A stretch of DNA of 16,097 nt from Actinomycetes bacterium (lineage in GTDB: Bacteria > Actinomycetota > Actinomycetes > Prado026): assembly GCA_025455945.1 (NCBI GenBank), contig JALOLN010000036.1, positions 1 through 16,097 on the forward strand, given 5' to 3'. Below the pieces are notes generated by a model. It was not told the origin of the DNA, searched no databases, and saw only the letters and a list, made by a program, of their open reading frames with translations. The position numbers and the translations under genes were made by a program. Positions 7,450-14,009 of the stretch are shown in pieces (position 1 is the first letter of the stretch; each line of letters begins with the position of its first letter).

Positions 7450-7749
7450 ATGAGCGAAGGCGCCTGGTACGTCGACGCCGATGGTGGCGCCGTCGAGGCG
7501 GAGGACGACCTCACCTACGACGAGGCCTACGGTCCCCGCGACCCGCACCCGCACGACGGCCGCCTCGTCGAGGACGACGAGGGAGCGCACCCGGACACCA
7601 CGCCGGAGGCGGTGGCCTACGTGGCGGTCGGCGACACCGCGTGGAAGTCCGCGGAGGAGGCGGCGATCCACGTCGTGGACGACGTCGAGATCATGGTGGA
7701 GACGGCCGTCAACGACGACCACCTGCCGGCGGACCCGCTCGAGCGCTGA
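7450..7749 (+). CDS. Small acidic DUF5709-like protein
   Basis: 99 residues from the ATG at 7450, chosen over the GTG at 7444 because AGGAGG (7435-7440) lies 9 bases before the ATG but only 3 before the GTG. The protein is strongly acidic, has no membrane segment and no signal peptide. The C-terminal half has GRLVEDDEGAHPD followed by SAEEAAIHVVDD, which I recognise as the conserved pattern of the actinobacterial DUF5709 family; that is from memory. The function of this family is not established. The gene is transcribed away from acsA and converges on the cold-shock gene, with only 5 bases between the two stop codons and no obvious terminator between them. Confidence 0.8.
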   Translation: MSEGAWYVDADGGAVEAEDDLTYDEAYGPRDPHPHDGRLVEDDEGAHPDTTPEAVAYVAVGDTAWKSAEEAAIHVVDDVEIMVETAVNDDHLPADPLER

Positions 7750-7754
7750 CCCGG

Positions 7755-7955
7755 TCAGATCACGCGAACGCCGTCCGCCTGCGGGCCCTTCTGTCCCTGG
7801 CTCACCTCGAACTCCACCCGGGCGCCCTCCTCGAGGGACTTGTACCCGGGCATGTCGATCGCGCTGTAGTGGACGAAGACGTCGCCGCCGCCGTCCTCAG
7901 CGATGAAGCCGTAGCCCTTCTCGGCGTTGAACCACTTGACCGTGCCCTGCGCCAT
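7755..7955 (-). CDS. cspA: Cold-shock domain protein (CspA family)
   Basis: 66 residues, the full length of a bacterial cold-shock protein. It folds as a five-stranded OB barrel that binds single-stranded RNA and DNA and acts as an RNA chaperone. The RNP1 motif KGYGFIA (13-19) and RNP2 motif VFVHYSAI (26-33) are intact, and the N-terminus MAQGTVKWFNAEKG is typical. The ATG at 7955 has a GGGGAG ribosome site about 7 bases upstream. It is 102 bases downstream of the secreted propeller gene on the same strand, with its own leader. Whether it is cold-induced cannot be told from the sequence. The paralogue number of this csp is also unknown, so the symbol is generic. Confidence 0.95.
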   Translation of the reverse strand: MAQGTVKWFNAEKGYGFIAEDGGGDVFVHYSAIDMPGYKSLEEGARVEFEVSQGQKGPQADGVRVI

Positions 7956-8057
7956 TGCGTCTCCCCATCGTGCAGCGGAACGAGCAGGGGCAGCCTAACC
8001 AGGCTGCGCCGTCGTCACCATGCCCTCGCGCCGGTCTCCCCCGCACGTGTCGTCCGG

Positions 8058-9254
8058 TCAGCCGAACACCGCGAACGACCGCTGGGTGACGCCGCCGATC
8101 TTGGAGAAGTCGCCGCCGGCGAACAGCCGGCCGCCGCTGGCCTCGAGGGCGAATACGCCGAGGTTGCTGTTGGCACCCGGGTTCCACGGGTCCAGGGCGC
8201 CGGTGTCCACGTCGAGCGCGACGAGCTTGCGCCGCACCGCCAGGTTCTGCTGGCAGTCGAAACCGTCGCCGGTGCCGTTGCCGGCGGTCGTGTTCCCGGC
8301 GCAGACGTTGTCGAAGTGGCCCCCGCCGTAGAGGGTGTCACCAATGACGGCGGCGGACTGGATGCCGCCGTCGGTCTGCACCTGCCACAGCCGCCCGCCG
8401 TTCGGCAGGGAGTGCGCCGCCAGGTGGCCGCCGGCGCCGTCCCCGGCCAGGTACACACGGCTGCCGGTGACGACGATCTCCCACACGCCGTACCCGGGCA
8501 TCCAGTTCCAGGTCTGCTGCGCCCCGGTCGCCGGGTCGAGCTTGACCAGGTGCCGGCTGCGGCTGGTGCCGTCGACGACGAAGAAGTCGCCGCCGGCCAG
8601 GACCGCGGAGCCCTCCGGCGTGCTGGCCAGCGCCCGCACGGTGTCGTCGGCGGCCGGCTTCCACCCGGCGTCCAGGACGCCGGCGGTGCTGACCGCGGCC
8701 AGGCGGGTGCGCGGCTGGCCGTTGACGGTGCTGAAGGTTCCGCCCAGGTACACGCGGGCGCCGAGCGCCGTCAGCGCCAGCACCTTCCCGTTCGCCGTCG
8801 GCGCCCACGACGTCACGGCGCCGGTCGCGGCGTCGACCGCGGCGAGCCGCTTGCGGGCGGCGCCGCCGACCCGGGTGAAGTAGCCGCCGACGTAGACGGT
8901 GCGCGCGTCCGGCGAGACCGCGAGCACGTACACGTCCCGGTCTGCGCCGGGGTTCCACGGCAGCAGCGCGCCGGTGTCGCGGTTCACCGCGGCCAGCCGG
9001 CTGCGGGCCACCTCACCGGTGCCCGCGGGGGCGCCGGCCGGGCGCAGCGAGGTGAAGTTCCCTCCGAGGTACACGGTGCTGCCGATGGTGACGACCGTCC
9101 GCACCCGGCCGTTGGCCTGGTAGCTCGTGCCGGGCACCGGGCTCAGCGTCGACGCCGCGGACGCCGGCACGGCGGGCAGTCCGGCCAGGATGAGGCCGGC
9201 CAGCGCGAGCAGCACGGCGCCACCAGCACGCCTCGAGGTTGCTCCGAGCACCAT
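8058..9254 (-). CDS. Secreted beta-propeller protein with delta-60-like (DUF5122) repeats
   Basis: 398 residues from the ATG at 9254; an in-frame GTG at 9266 (four codons earlier) is an equally possible start because both follow G-rich ribosome-site-like runs. Residues 1-33 form a clear Sec signal peptide: Arg-Arg n-region, a VLLALAGLILAGL core and a PASA cleavage site. The mature protein is made of about seven repeats of roughly 50 residues with the pattern VYLGGxFTxVxG, R-LAAVD-TGA and W-P-A, as in delta-60/DUF5122 propellers. Two cysteines near the C-terminus (VCAG and FDCQQ) could form a disulfide in the exported protein. No catalytic motif is visible; such proteins are usually annotated as hypothetical and may bind surface ligands. 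Its position between the sulfur-carrier gene and csp does not indicate a function. Confidence 0.85.
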   Translation of the reverse strand: MVLGATSRRAGGAVLLALAGLILAGLPAVPASAASTLSPVPGTSYQANGRVRTVVTIGSTVYLGGNFTSLRPAGAPAGTGEVARSRLAAVNRDTGALLPWNPGADRDVYVLAVSPDARTVYVGGYFTRVGGAARKRLAAVDAATGAVTSWAPTANGKVLALTALGARVYLGGTFSTVNGQPRTRLAAVSTAGVLDAGWKPAADDTVRALASTPEGSAVLAGGDFFVVDGTSRSRHLVKLDPATGAQQTWNWMPGYGVWEIVVTGSRVYLAGDGAGGHLAAHSLPNGGRLWQVQTDGGIQSAAVIGDTLYGGGHFDNVCAGNTTAGNGTGDGFDCQQNLAVRRKLVALDVDTGALDPWNPGANSNLGVFALEASGGRLFAGGDFSKIGGVTQRSFAVFG

Positions 9255-9285
9255 GCGACCCCCCACAGGTCCAGCCCCCCGGCCG

Positions 9286-9332
9286 ACGTGTCAGACGTAC
9301 GCGCCACCACCGACGCGCGACGTCTGACACGT
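9286..9332. terminator. Perfect 13-base inverted repeat: terminator of the thrC-like operon or operator
   Basis: acgtgtcagacgt (9286-9298) and its exact reverse complement (9320-9332) are separated by 21 bases that can add a short cgcg/cgcg inner stem. The repeat begins 62 bases past the stop of the sulfur-carrier gene and ends 32 bases before the propeller gene start. No U-run follows on the minus strand, but actinobacterial terminators often lack one. Each arm is itself nearly palindromic (ACGT-N5-ACGT) and the arm centres are 34 bases apart, so a pair of protein-binding sites is a fair alternative. Confidence 0.5.
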
Positions 9333-9394
9333 TGTACCGGGTGCCGCGGACGCCGCGTATCCCCCGAATGGGCTATCAACAGCCCGCGCGGCGC

Positions 9395-9670
9395 TCAGCC
9401 GCCGGCGACCGCCGGGATGACGGACACCGTCGACCCGGCGGGGGTGGGCGTGCCGAGGCCGTCGGCGAAGCGCACGTCCTCGTCGTCGACGTAGACGTTG
9501 ACGAACCGGCGCAGCCGGCCCTCGTCGTCCAGCACCCGGGCCCCGATGCCGGGGTAGGTCGCGTCGAGGCCGGCGACCACGTCGGCGAGGGTGGCGCCCT
9601 CGACGGTGACCTCGGCGGCGCCCTTGGTGTAGGTGCGCAGGATCGTGGGGACCCGCACGGTGACGCTCAC
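9395..9670 (-). CDS. CysO/MoaD-like ubiquitin-fold sulfur carrier protein
   Basis: 91 residues from a GTG at 9670 that overlaps the stop of the threonine-synthase-like gene (GTGA, 9667-9670), so the two are translationally coupled. The protein ends in AVAGG; a free C-terminal Gly-Gly is the signature of sulfur carriers that are adenylated and converted to a thiocarboxylate. VPTILRTYTKG near the start, then RFVNVYVDDEDVRF and VIPAVAGG at the end, closely resemble mycobacterial CysO as I remember it, more than MoaD of molybdopterin synthase. CysO delivers sulfur to the PLP enzyme CysM, which uses O-phosphoserine, to make cysteine. Here the partner gene is a threonine synthase homologue of the same PLP fold. 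No activating E1-like enzyme and no JAMM protease (Mec+) is in the window. Identity as a sulfur carrier is firm; its acceptor is inferred. Confidence 0.9.
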   Translation of the reverse strand: MSVTVRVPTILRTYTKGAAEVTVEGATLADVVAGLDATYPGIGARVLDDEGRLRRFVNVYVDDEDVRFADGLGTPTPAGSTVSVIPAVAGG

Positions 9671-10950
9671 AGCCCGACCTCCTGGAAGGACTCGTACGAC
9701 GGACGGATGGTCGCGGTGGGGCCGACGACGTCGACGACCGCGTCGAGGGTCTTCAGCCCGTCGCCGGTGTTGAGGACGACCGTCTCCGCGTCCGGGTCGA
9801 GCTGCCCGGACTCCAGCAGCCGGCGCAGCACGGCGACCGTGACGCCCCCGGCGGTCTCGGCGAAGATGCCCTCGGTGCGGGCCAGCAGGCGGATCCCCTC
9901 GACGATCTCCTCGTCCGGGACGTCCCCGACCGCCCCACCGGTGCGCCGGGCGACGTCGAGCGCGTACGGCCCGTCGGCCGGGTTGCCGATCGCCAGGGAC
10001 TTGGCGATGGTCGCCGGGCGGACCGGCGCGACGACGTCCAGCCCGGCGGCGAAGGCCCGCGAGACGGGGGCGCACCCGGTCGCCTGGGCGCCGAACACCC
10101 GGTACGGCGTCGGCTCGACGAGTCCTGCGGACCCCAGCTCCCGCCAGGCCTTGTCCACCTTCGTGAGCAGGGAGCCGGAGGCCACCGGCACGACCACCTG
10201 GTCGGGCAGCCGCCAGCCGAGCTGCTCGGCGACCTCGTACCCCACGGTCTTCGAGCCCTCGGCGTAGAACGGCCGCAGCGTGACGTTGACGAAGCCCCAG
10301 TCGGCCCGGTCGAAGGCCACCTCGCTGCACAGCCGGTTGACGTCGTCGTAGCTGCCCTCGACGGCGACCAGCGTCCCGCCGTACGCCGCCGTGCTGACGA
10401 TCTTGCCGGCCTCGAGGTCGGCCGGGACCAGCACCACCGAGCGCAGCCCGGCGCGGGCGGCGGCCGCCGCCACGGCGTTGGCCAGGTTGCCCGTCGACGC
10501 GCAGGCCACCGTCGACAGGCCCAGCGTCCGGGCGGCGGTGAGCGCCACCGCGACGACCCGGTCCTTGAACGAGTGGGTGGGGTTGCCGCTGTCGTCCTTC
10601 ACCCACAGCCGCCGCATGCCGAGCTCGGCGGCCAGCCGATCGGCGCGGTGCAGCCGGGTCCAGCCCGGCGCGAGGTCGGTGGGGCGGTCGGCGGGGTCGG
10701 GTGGGACCGGCAGCAGGTCGGCGTACCGCCACAGCGACGGCGGGCCCGCCTCGATGTCGGCCCGGCGCACCGGGGGGTGGTCGTAGGCGACCTCGAGCGG
10801 CCCGAAGCACTCCTCGCAGGCGTAGCGGGCGGACAGGTCGTAGGTGGCGCCGCACTCACGGCACACCAGGGCGGTGGCCGACCCGAACCGGCGCGGGCTG
10901 GCGCCGCGGCCGGGCGTGGGGGCGACGTCGGTGGCGTCGAGAGCGGGCAT
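9667..10950 (-). CDS. thrC: Threonine synthase-like PLP enzyme, SAM-riboswitch controlled
   Basis: 427 residues from the ATG at 10950, with AGGAGG 10 bases upstream. By family it is a fold-type II PLP enzyme that converts O-phosphohomoserine to threonine. An N-terminal zinc ribbon (Cys30, Cys33, Cys45, Cys48) precedes the catalytic domain. The PLP-binding Lys129 lies in THSFKDR, the ASTGNLANA segment (151-159) contacts substrate and cofactor, and VASGSLLTK (257-265) is at the expected phosphate-binding loop. FAETAGGVT (363-371) completes the family pattern. The zinc ribbon and length differ from the shorter ThrC usually found in actinobacterial hom-thrC-thrB operons, so this may be a second paralogue (inference). 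It is the first gene of a two-gene unit with a CysO-like carrier behind a SAM-I riboswitch. That context points to sulfur amino acid metabolism. The true substrate cannot be decided from sequence. Confidence 0.88.
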   Translation of the reverse strand: MPALDATDVAPTPGRGASPRRFGSATALVCRECGATYDLSARYACEECFGPLEVAYDHPPVRRADIEAGPPSLWRYADLLPVPPDPADRPTDLAPGWTRLHRADRLAAELGMRRLWVKDDSGNPTHSFKDRVVAVALTAARTLGLSTVACASTGNLANAVAAAAARAGLRSVVLVPADLEAGKIVSTAAYGGTLVAVEGSYDDVNRLCSEVAFDRADWGFVNVTLRPFYAEGSKTVGYEVAEQLGWRLPDQVVVPVASGSLLTKVDKAWRELGSAGLVEPTPYRVFGAQATGCAPVSRAFAAGLDVVAPVRPATIAKSLAIGNPADGPYALDVARRTGGAVGDVPDEEIVEGIRLLARTEGIFAETAGGVTVAVLRRLLESGQLDPDAETVVLNTGDGLKTLDAVVDVVGPTATIRPSYESFQEVGL

Positions 10951-10964
10951 GGCGAGGCTTCCTC

Positions 10965-11089
10965 CTCATCTTCCCCGGTCGTGCGACCGGGCCGGAGTTG
11001 GCACCTGGTCCGGACGGGCCTGCTGCCACGCCGTCACGGACTGGTTGCCGGGGCTTCACCGGGCCGTTCCCTCTGCCCCTCTGGATGAG
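10965..11089 (-). ncRNA. SAM-I (S-box) riboswitch upstream of the thrC-like gene
   Basis: Read on the minus strand, the element opens with CTCATCC (P1 5' strand, 11089-11083) and closes with GATGAG (10970-10965), a perfect 6-base pairing. Between them are the conserved S-box blocks in order: GAGGG, then the P2 region with GGCCCGGTGAAGCCC and the kink-turn/pseudoknot-side CGGCAACC. A P3 arm closed by GTCCG/CGGAC follows, then the junction GGTGCCAACTCC and a P4 hairpin CCCGGTC-GCAC-GACCGGG (10974-10991). The SD core AGGAGG (10966-10961) shares its first two bases with the P1 3' strand. Only 14 bases separate P1 from the ATG, so no intrinsic terminator fits. Ligand-stabilised P1 would therefore block ribosome binding directly. 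By family knowledge SAM binding turns expression off. Confidence 0.95.
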
Positions 11090-11110
11090 CGGTATTCAGG
11101 TGTGGACGAG

Positions 11111-11116
11111 ACTGTA
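11111..11116 (-). promoter_or_regulatory. Possible -10 box for the thrC-like transcript
   Basis: TACAGT on the minus strand fits the TANNNT consensus and lies 21 bases upstream of the first riboswitch base, so transcription would begin just before the aptamer. No convincing -35 hexamer is seen at 16-18 bases. The divergent thrC-like and gpgS genes must share the 60 bases between 11090 and 11150 for their promoters. Confidence 0.35.
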
Positions 11117-11150
11117 ACCGAGCAGCCCGGGTGCGAGGGAGGTGGGTCGG

Positions 11151-12131
11151 GTGCGCCCTGACGTCGAGCGCTGGCTGGCGCGCCGGACGTCGTCGTCCGC
11201 CGACTGGCCGCCGGGGCTGCTGCGCGCGGCGAAGCACGCCACGACAGTCAGCGTGGTCCTGCCCGCCCTGGACGAGCAGGAGACGGTGGGGGCCATCGTC
11301 GAGACGGTCCGCGGGCACCTCGTCGACGTCCCCGAGCCGCTCGTCGACGAGGTCGTCGTGATGGACTCCGGCTCCACCGACCGCACCGCCGAGGTGGCGG
11401 CAGCCGCAGGGGCCACCGTCGTCCACCGCGACGACGTGCTGCCGCGCATCCCGGCGGTGCCCGGCAAGGGCGAGGTGCTGTGGCGGTCACTGGCCGCGAC
11501 CACCGGCGACGTGCTGGTCTTCGTGGACGCCGACCTGCGGGACTTCCGCGCCGACTACGTCACGGGGCTGCTCGGTCCGCTGCTCACCGACCACTCGGTC
11601 GCCCTCGTCAAGGCCGTGTACGACCGACCGCTGCGCGACGGCGGGACGCTGCTGCCGGCCGGTGGCGGCCGGGTCACCGAGCTGGTCGCCCGCCCGCTGC
11701 TCAACCTGCACTGGCCGGAGCTGGCGGGCGTCGTCCAGCCGCTGGCCGGGGAGTACGCCGCGCGGCGCAGCCTGCTCGAGCTGCTGCCCTTCCCCACCGG
11801 ATACGGCGTCGAGCTGGCGCTGCTCGTGGACACGCTCTCCGTCGCCGGGCTCGACGCCCTGGCGCAGGTCGACCTGGGCGTGCGCCACCACCGTCACCAG
11901 GACGACGCGGGGCTCGGCCGGATGGCCAGCGAGATCATGCAGGCGGCGCTCACCCGGCTCGAGCAGCAGGGCCGGCTGCGCCGCCGCGACGCGCTCAACC
12001 CGACGCTGTCGCAGTTCGCCCGGGCCGACGACGGCCTGGTGGTGACGACCCACGACGTCCAGGCCCTCGAACGCCCGCCGATGGTCTCGGTGCCCGAGTA
12101 CGCCGCGGCCCGGGACGCCCGCGCCTCCTGA
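11151..12131 (+). CDS. gpgS: Glucosyl-3-phosphoglycerate synthase
   Basis: 326 residues from the GTG at 11151, preferred over the GTG at 11142 because GGAGG (11138-11142) lies 8 bases upstream of it. GpgS transfers glucose from NDP-glucose to 3-phosphoglycerate, the first step towards glucosylglycerate and, in mycobacteria, methylglucose lipopolysaccharides. The GT-A fold is clear: TVSVVLPALDEQETV (32-46), MDSGSTDRTAEV (71-82), PGKGEVLWRSL (104-114) and the metal-binding VFVDADL (123-129). GGGRVTELVARPLL (171-184) and PLAGEYAARR (197-206) match mycobacterial GpgS closely from memory. No phosphatase (GpgP) is adjacent. It is separated by 1 base from the next gene and leads a three-gene plus-strand unit, divergent from the riboswitch-controlled operon. 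Confidence 0.93.
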   Translation: MRPDVERWLARRTSSSADWPPGLLRAAKHATTVSVVLPALDEQETVGAIVETVRGHLVDVPEPLVDEVVVMDSGSTDRTAEVAAAAGATVVHRDDVLPRIPAVPGKGEVLWRSLAATTGDVLVFVDADLRDFRADYVTGLLGPLLTDHSVALVKAVYDRPLRDGGTLLPAGGGRVTELVARPLLNLHWPELAGVVQPLAGEYAARRSLLELLPFPTGYGVELALLVDTLSVAGLDALAQVDLGVRHHRHQDDAGLGRMASEIMQAALTRLEQQGRLRRRDALNPTLSQFARADDGLVVTTHDVQALERPPMVSVPEYAAARDARAS

Positions 12132-12132
12132 C

Positions 12133-12588
12133 ATGGCGCTCGACCGGGTCCGGGCCCGCCGGCTGGCCAACACGGTCAACCTCTCGACGCCGCTCGGGCT
12201 CGCGGTGGCCCGGCTCGGCGGGGCCGGGCGGGTCGAGGGCACCGGGCGTCCCGACGGGCTGCTCGTGGCGTCGGGGTACCGGCGGCGGCTGCCGCGGGCG
12301 GCCGCGTTCACGGTCGGCGACGTCGTCGTCACCCGCCTGTCGGCCGAGCAGCTCGTGGCGCGCCCGCTGCTGCTGCAGCACGAGGCCAGGCACGCCGCCC
12401 AGTGGGCCTGCTGGCTGGGGCTGCCGTTCCTGCCCGCGTACCTGGCCGCGGCCGGGTGGTCGCTGCTGCGCACCGGTGACCCGGCGTCCCGGAACGCCTT
12501 CGAGCGCCGGGCCGGGCTCGCCGCGGGCGGCTACCGGGAGCGCCCGGTCCACCGGATCGGACGGGGAGGTCCTAGGGTCGGGACATGA
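12133..12588 (+). CDS. Uncharacterised HExxH-motif protein between gpgS and the GT20 gene
   Basis: 151 residues, ATG one base after the gpgS stop, with its own stop overlapping the next start (ATGA, 12585-12588). I do not recognise a named family. The central part has QHEARHAAQW (82-91), a zinc-metallopeptidase-like HExxH with a trailing Gln, then LGLPFLPAYLAAAGW and NAFERRAGLAAGGY (121-134). The arrangement HExxH..Q, a Leu-Pro-rich helix, then N-x-F/W-x-E-x-x-A resembles the HExxHxxQ domains of DUF4157 and YD-repeat-associated proteins, where the later Glu may be the third zinc ligand; that is inference. There is no signal peptide. A hydrophobic stretch at about 95-112 could be a buried or membrane-touching helix. 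Coupling to gpgS and an OtsA-like gene suggests a part in glycoside metabolism or its control. Catalytic activity is unproven. Confidence 0.8.
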   Translation: MALDRVRARRLANTVNLSTPLGLAVARLGGAGRVEGTGRPDGLLVASGYRRRLPRAAAFTVGDVVVTRLSAEQLVARPLLLQHEARHAAQWACWLGLPFLPAYLAAAGWSLLRTGDPASRNAFERRAGLAAGGYRERPVHRIGRGGPRVGT

Positions 12589-14009
12589 CCGGCAGCGCAG
12601 CGGTGGTCGTCGCGTCCAACCGCGGACCGGTCTCCTACGCCCTGGACGACGACGGCCGGCTGACGGCCCGGCGCGGCGGCGGCGGGCTCATCTCCGGGCT
12701 GTCGGCCGTCGGCGAGGCCGTCTGGGTGTGTGCGGCGCTCACCGAGGGCGACCGGCGGGCCGCCCGGGAGGCCGGTGGCCGCCTCGGGCTGATCGAGGAC
12801 TCCTCGACCGCCGTCCGCATGCTCACCATCGACACCACGACGTTCCTGCGGGCGTACAACGGGGTGGCCAACTCCACGCTGTGGTTCGTCCACCACCTGC
12901 TGTTCGACACCCCGTCGGTGCCGCTGTTCGACGAGCGGTGGGAGCGGGAGTGGGCGGCCTACGTCGACTACAACGCGGCCTTCGCCGACGCCCTGGCCGA
13001 GGAGGCCGCCCCGGGCGGACGGGTGCTCGTGCAGGACTACCACCTCACCCTCGCCCCGGCCATGCTGCGCTTCCGCCGCCCGGACCTGCGCATCGGCCAC
13101 TTCTCGCACACGCCCTGGGCCCCGCCGGAGTACTTCCGCGTGCTGCCCGACGACGTGGCGACCGCCGTCCTCGAGGGCGTGCTCGGCGCGGACACGGCGG
13201 GGTTCCTCACCGAACGCTGGGCGGAGGCGTTCCTCGACTGCTGCGCGGACGTCCTCGGCGCCCAGGTGGACCGCGAGGACCGGACCGTGACCCACCGGGG
13301 GCGGACCACCCGGATCGGCGTCCACCCGCTCGGCGTCGACGGGGCCGAGCTGCGGGACCGGGCCGCCCAGCCCGACGTGCAGTCCCGGGTGGCCACCCTG
13401 CGCGAGCAGGTCGACGGCCGGCTGGCCATCGTCCGTGTCGACCGCACCGAGCTGTCGAAGAACATCGTCCGGGGGCTCGAGGCGTACCGGCTGCTGCTGC
13501 GGCGGTACCCGACCTGGCTCGGCCGCGTCGTCCACGTGGCCTTCGCCTACCCCAGCCGGCACGACCTGCCCGTCTACCGGGAGTACACCGCCGCGGTGCA
13601 GCGGGTGGCCCACGAGATCGACGACGAGTTCGGCACGCCCGGCTGGCAACCGCTGCTTCTCCACGTCCAGGACGACCTGCCCCGGTCGCTGGCGGCGTAC
13701 TGCCTCGCCGACGTCCTGCTCGTCAACCCGCTGCGCGACGGGATGAACCTGGTGGCCAAGGAGGGCCCGGTGCTCTCCGAGCGCGGCTGCGCCCTGGTGC
13801 TCTCGCGGGAGGCCGGCGCGGCGGAGGAGCTCGGCCGGGACGCCCTGCTCGTCAACCCCTTCGACCTCGTCGAGACCGCGGACGCCCTGCACCGGGCGCT
13901 GTCCATGACCCAGGAGCAGCGACGGGAGGTCTCCGACCGGCTGGCCGCCGCGGCCACGGCGCTGCCGCCGCAGCAGTGGCTGGCCGCCCAGCTGGACGAC
14001 CTGGCCTGA
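12585..14009 (+). CDS. otsA: Trehalose-6-phosphate synthase-like glycosyltransferase (GT20)
   Basis: 474 residues, the usual length of a single-domain OtsA. GT20 enzymes move glucose from an NDP donor to glucose 6-phosphate (OtsA) or to related phosphorylated acceptors. Visible motifs: VVVASNRGPVS (7-17, acceptor-side Arg13), GGGGLISGL (31-39), VQDYHLTLAP (149-158), GHFSHTPWAPPEYFRVLP (171-188), VDRTELSKNI (285-294) with the donor-phosphate residues Arg287 and Lys292, and NPLRDGMNLVAKE (381-393). The donor motif reads DRTELSKN where classical OtsA has DRLDYSKG, so this belongs to a divergent actinobacterial branch whose acceptor may not be glucose 6-phosphate. Its start overlaps the HExxH gene stop. 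No phosphatase (OtsB) follows. I recall similar gene order (GT20, GpgS, thrC, MoaD-like, csp) in Streptomyces, which would support functional conservation of the block. Confidence 0.85.
   Translation: MTGSAAVVVASNRGPVSYALDDDGRLTARRGGGGLISGLSAVGEAVWVCAALTEGDRRAAREAGGRLGLIEDSSTAVRMLTIDTTTFLRAYNGVANSTLWFVHHLLFDTPSVPLFDERWEREWAAYVDYNAAFADALAEEAAPGGRVLVQDYHLTLAPAMLRFRRPDLRIGHFSHTPWAPPEYFRVLPDDVATAVLEGVLGADTAGFLTERWAEAFLDCCADVLGAQVDREDRTVTHRGRTTRIGVHPLGVDGAELRDRAAQPDVQSRVATLREQVDGRLAIVRVDRTELSKNIVRGLEAYRLLLRRYPTWLGRVVHVAFAYPSRHDLPVYREYTAAVQRVAHEIDDEFGTPGWQPLLLHVQDDLPRSLAAYCLADVLLVNPLRDGMNLVAKEGPVLSERGCALVLSREAGAAEELGRDALLVNPFDLVETADALHRALSMTQEQRREVSDRLAAAATALPPQQWLAAQLDDLA

Noticed and set aside
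7228..7722. N-terminal extension of acetyl-CoA synthetase to 764 codons
   Set aside because: The extra part covers the divergent promoter region and the DUF5709-like gene, has no similarity to Acs N-termini, and a good ribosome site precedes the ATG at 7227.
10951..10973. Intrinsic terminator expression platform for the SAM riboswitch
   Set aside because: There are too few bases between P1 and the ATG for a hairpin plus U-run. Overlap with the ribosome site is the better explanation.
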